A stretch of DNA of 64,000 nt. It comes from Anaerolineae bacterium (GTDB taxonomy: Bacteria > Chloroflexota > Anaerolineae > Promineifilales > Promineifilaceae). The DNA lies in assembly GCA_007123775.1 (NCBI GenBank), contig SLGK01000061.1, forward strand, positions 1 to 64,000, read 5' to 3'. Below, one piece after another: positions 63,078-64,000 of the stretch. Position 1 is the stretch's first letter, and every line of letters starts with the position of its first letter. The position numbers and the translations under genes are program-made. The notes beneath the pieces were generated by a model, which was given only the letters and a program-made list of their open reading frames with translations, made no database searches and was not told where the DNA came from.

Positions 63078-64000
63078 ATGCAGCTCAAAGACCTCGTTGC
63101 TTATTGGCATAACAGTCTATGCGATGCTGAGTTGATGGGTATAGAAATGGGCGACTCTGCCGCTATCAATATTCACGCAACTATGCTGGAGCGAGGACGG
63201 CTAGACCCCCAGACAACCAACGTACTCTTTCAACAACAAGTAAAAATCAACAGAAAAGAGCAGGAAGACACTGATGAGGTTTATGAAATCAACATCGTCA
63301 TTGCCCCTGTCATCGCGACCAAAATCCACTCTCATGGTTATGCCGCAAGCGGCAAAATGCCGCAGACGATCTGGCCGTTACTGATTCCGGCCGTTCTTTA
63401 CAAAGATGGTTCACTTGGCCCAGACACAAGTGGGCTGTTACCCTGGATACCACGCACGCTGCTTGAACCAACCAGTGCCGAGTTGGTGTTGGGCGAATTG
63501 CACGCCTTCGACGATTTTCTAACGCAAAATGCTTTTTCTCCAAGTGAAGACCTGCTAAAAGCATGGCAGCAGTTGTGGGACTATAGCTGGCAGATGTTTC
63601 GAACTGTTACCGGCGCCACAGACATAGATGGCATACAAGTGGCAGGATATGATACCGTAAACGGCCGTTCTGTCGTAATCAATGCTGAAAATATACGCGG
63701 CATCGCCGGCAACATCCTCAAAGTTTATGACCGTCTGTTAGCCCTGGATACCTACCCACCTTTGCTGCATAGTTACACCAACCCCAAAGACAAACAAGCT
63801 GAACCACCACTACCGCCCCCAAAATGGCGACGCTCGGCTTACCGTCATCTGGGAAGTGTGAACAACCAGTTTCCCCTATCTCCTTCACAGCGAGAGGCAT
63901 TCTACAATTTCCTGGCCCTGCCCCAGCATACAGTTCTGGCAGTCAGTGGACCTCCGGGAACGGGCAAAACCACCCTGCTCCACAGCGTTATTGCCTCATT
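63078..64000 (+). CDS. SF1-type helicase/AAA ATPase, 5' part, runs off window
   Basis: An open frame from ATG 63078, 3 nt after the rlmB stop, continues to the window end without a stop and so is not in the ORF track. The visible ~307 residues start MQLKDLVAYWHNSLCDAELMGIEMGD, include SAELVLGELHAFDDFLTQNAF, and reach [41 protein letters not shown]. The Q-motif-like LSPSQREA followed by Walker [10 protein letters not shown] is typical of superfamily 1 DNA/RNA helicases of the DNA2/NAM7 (AAA_11) type. The long N-terminal region is not recognised. Confidence 0.82.
   Translation, partial: MQLKDLVAYWHNSLCDAELMGIEMGDSAAINIHATMLERGRLDPQTTNVLFQQQVKINRKEQEDTDEVYEINIVIAPVIATKIHSHGYAASGKMPQTIWPLLIPAVLYKDGSLGPDTSGLLPWIPRTLLEPTSAELVLGELHAFDDFLTQNAFSPSEDLLKAWQQLWDYSWQMFRTVTGATDIDGIQVAGYDTVNGRSVVINAENIRGIAGNILKVYDRLLALDTYPPLLHSYTNPKDKQAEPPLPPPKWRRSAYRHLGSVNNQFPLSPSQREAFYNFLALPQHTVLAVSGPPGTGKTTLLHSVIAS

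Noticed and set aside
62040-63110. 356-aa minus-strand ORF
   Set aside because: It is antisense to cysS and rlmB; the translation is low-complexity and matches no family.

Overview
The window looks like a chromosomal segment of a Chloroflexota bacterium, probably an Anaerolineae/Ardenticatenia-like lineage. The evidence is moderate GC content, lipoproteins with long Pro/Thr linkers after the lipobox, secreted proteins carrying a YLPLI/YLPII motif, a DnaB - DnaD-like - DnaC/IstB-like gene order, and dense short heptameric repeats between genes. This placement is an inference from gene content; no search was run. Layout: 0.2-5.6 kb is a minus-strand housekeeping run (fused glyQS, recO, cdd, a GlmU-like uridylyltransferase without the acetyltransferase half), followed by tRNA-Gln. 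6-13.5 kb holds a degenerate Nudix protein, a small CxxC protein missing from the ORF track, a lipoprotein, then a SAM-I riboswitch with its terminator ahead of a cystathionine gamma-synthase-type gene and an aspartate kinase, i.e. the aspartate-to-methionine route, and an arginase-family gene. 13.5-22.8 kb has secreted or exported proteins, an iron-type solute-binding lipoprotein, thiD and icd. 22.9-27 kb is a replication block (BFN-domain protein, dnaB, DnaD-like, a double-ATPase helicase loader). 27-33.3 kb is a minus-strand run with a pterin/flavin-type trio (GTP cyclohydrolase II fused to a RibD reductase domain, a PTPS homologue without its catalytic residues, an MDR dehydrogenase), MscS and GNAT. 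33.4-37.2 kb is a defence cassette (OLD-type ATPase-TOPRIM protein, adenine/cytosine-N4 methylase, putative restriction enzyme). 37.3-48.6 kb has RarA fused to a methylase-like domain, an FbpB-type permease, an M14 peptidase, tmRNA, an AAA_14/DUF4143 ATPase, uvrB and an unknown SH3-like protein. 49-54.3 kb has a GT39-type membrane glycosyltransferase, a GNAT pseudogene and two free-standing PKS-type acyltransferases. 54.3-59.4 kb is a complete BmpA-type nucleoside/sugar ABC operon. 59.6-64 kb has PIN-TRAM, cysS, RlmB-type methylase and a truncated-by-window SF1 helicase that the ORF track misses. Beyond genes, three layers of unexplained sequence structure stand out. (1) The palindrome ACGGCCGT, usually AACGGCCGTT, occurs about 80 times by eye, far above chance, in and between genes, like the HIP1 palindrome of cyanobacteria. 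(2) Most intergenic gaps contain tandem heptamers (GTAGTCA, GCGTAGT, GTAAAAC, GGACGGA, CGTAATT and others) or an octamer (CTTCGCCA), often as an array, a spacer and the inverted array, so they can fold into long hairpins. Six GTAGTCA copies sit inside the P3 loop of the SAM riboswitch. (3) Two families of longer dispersed elements are each present twice: a 140-166 bp MITE-like element with terminal inverted repeats GGCATGGTTCA and 7-8 bp target duplications, and a 104-111 bp element built around GTAAAAC heptamers.
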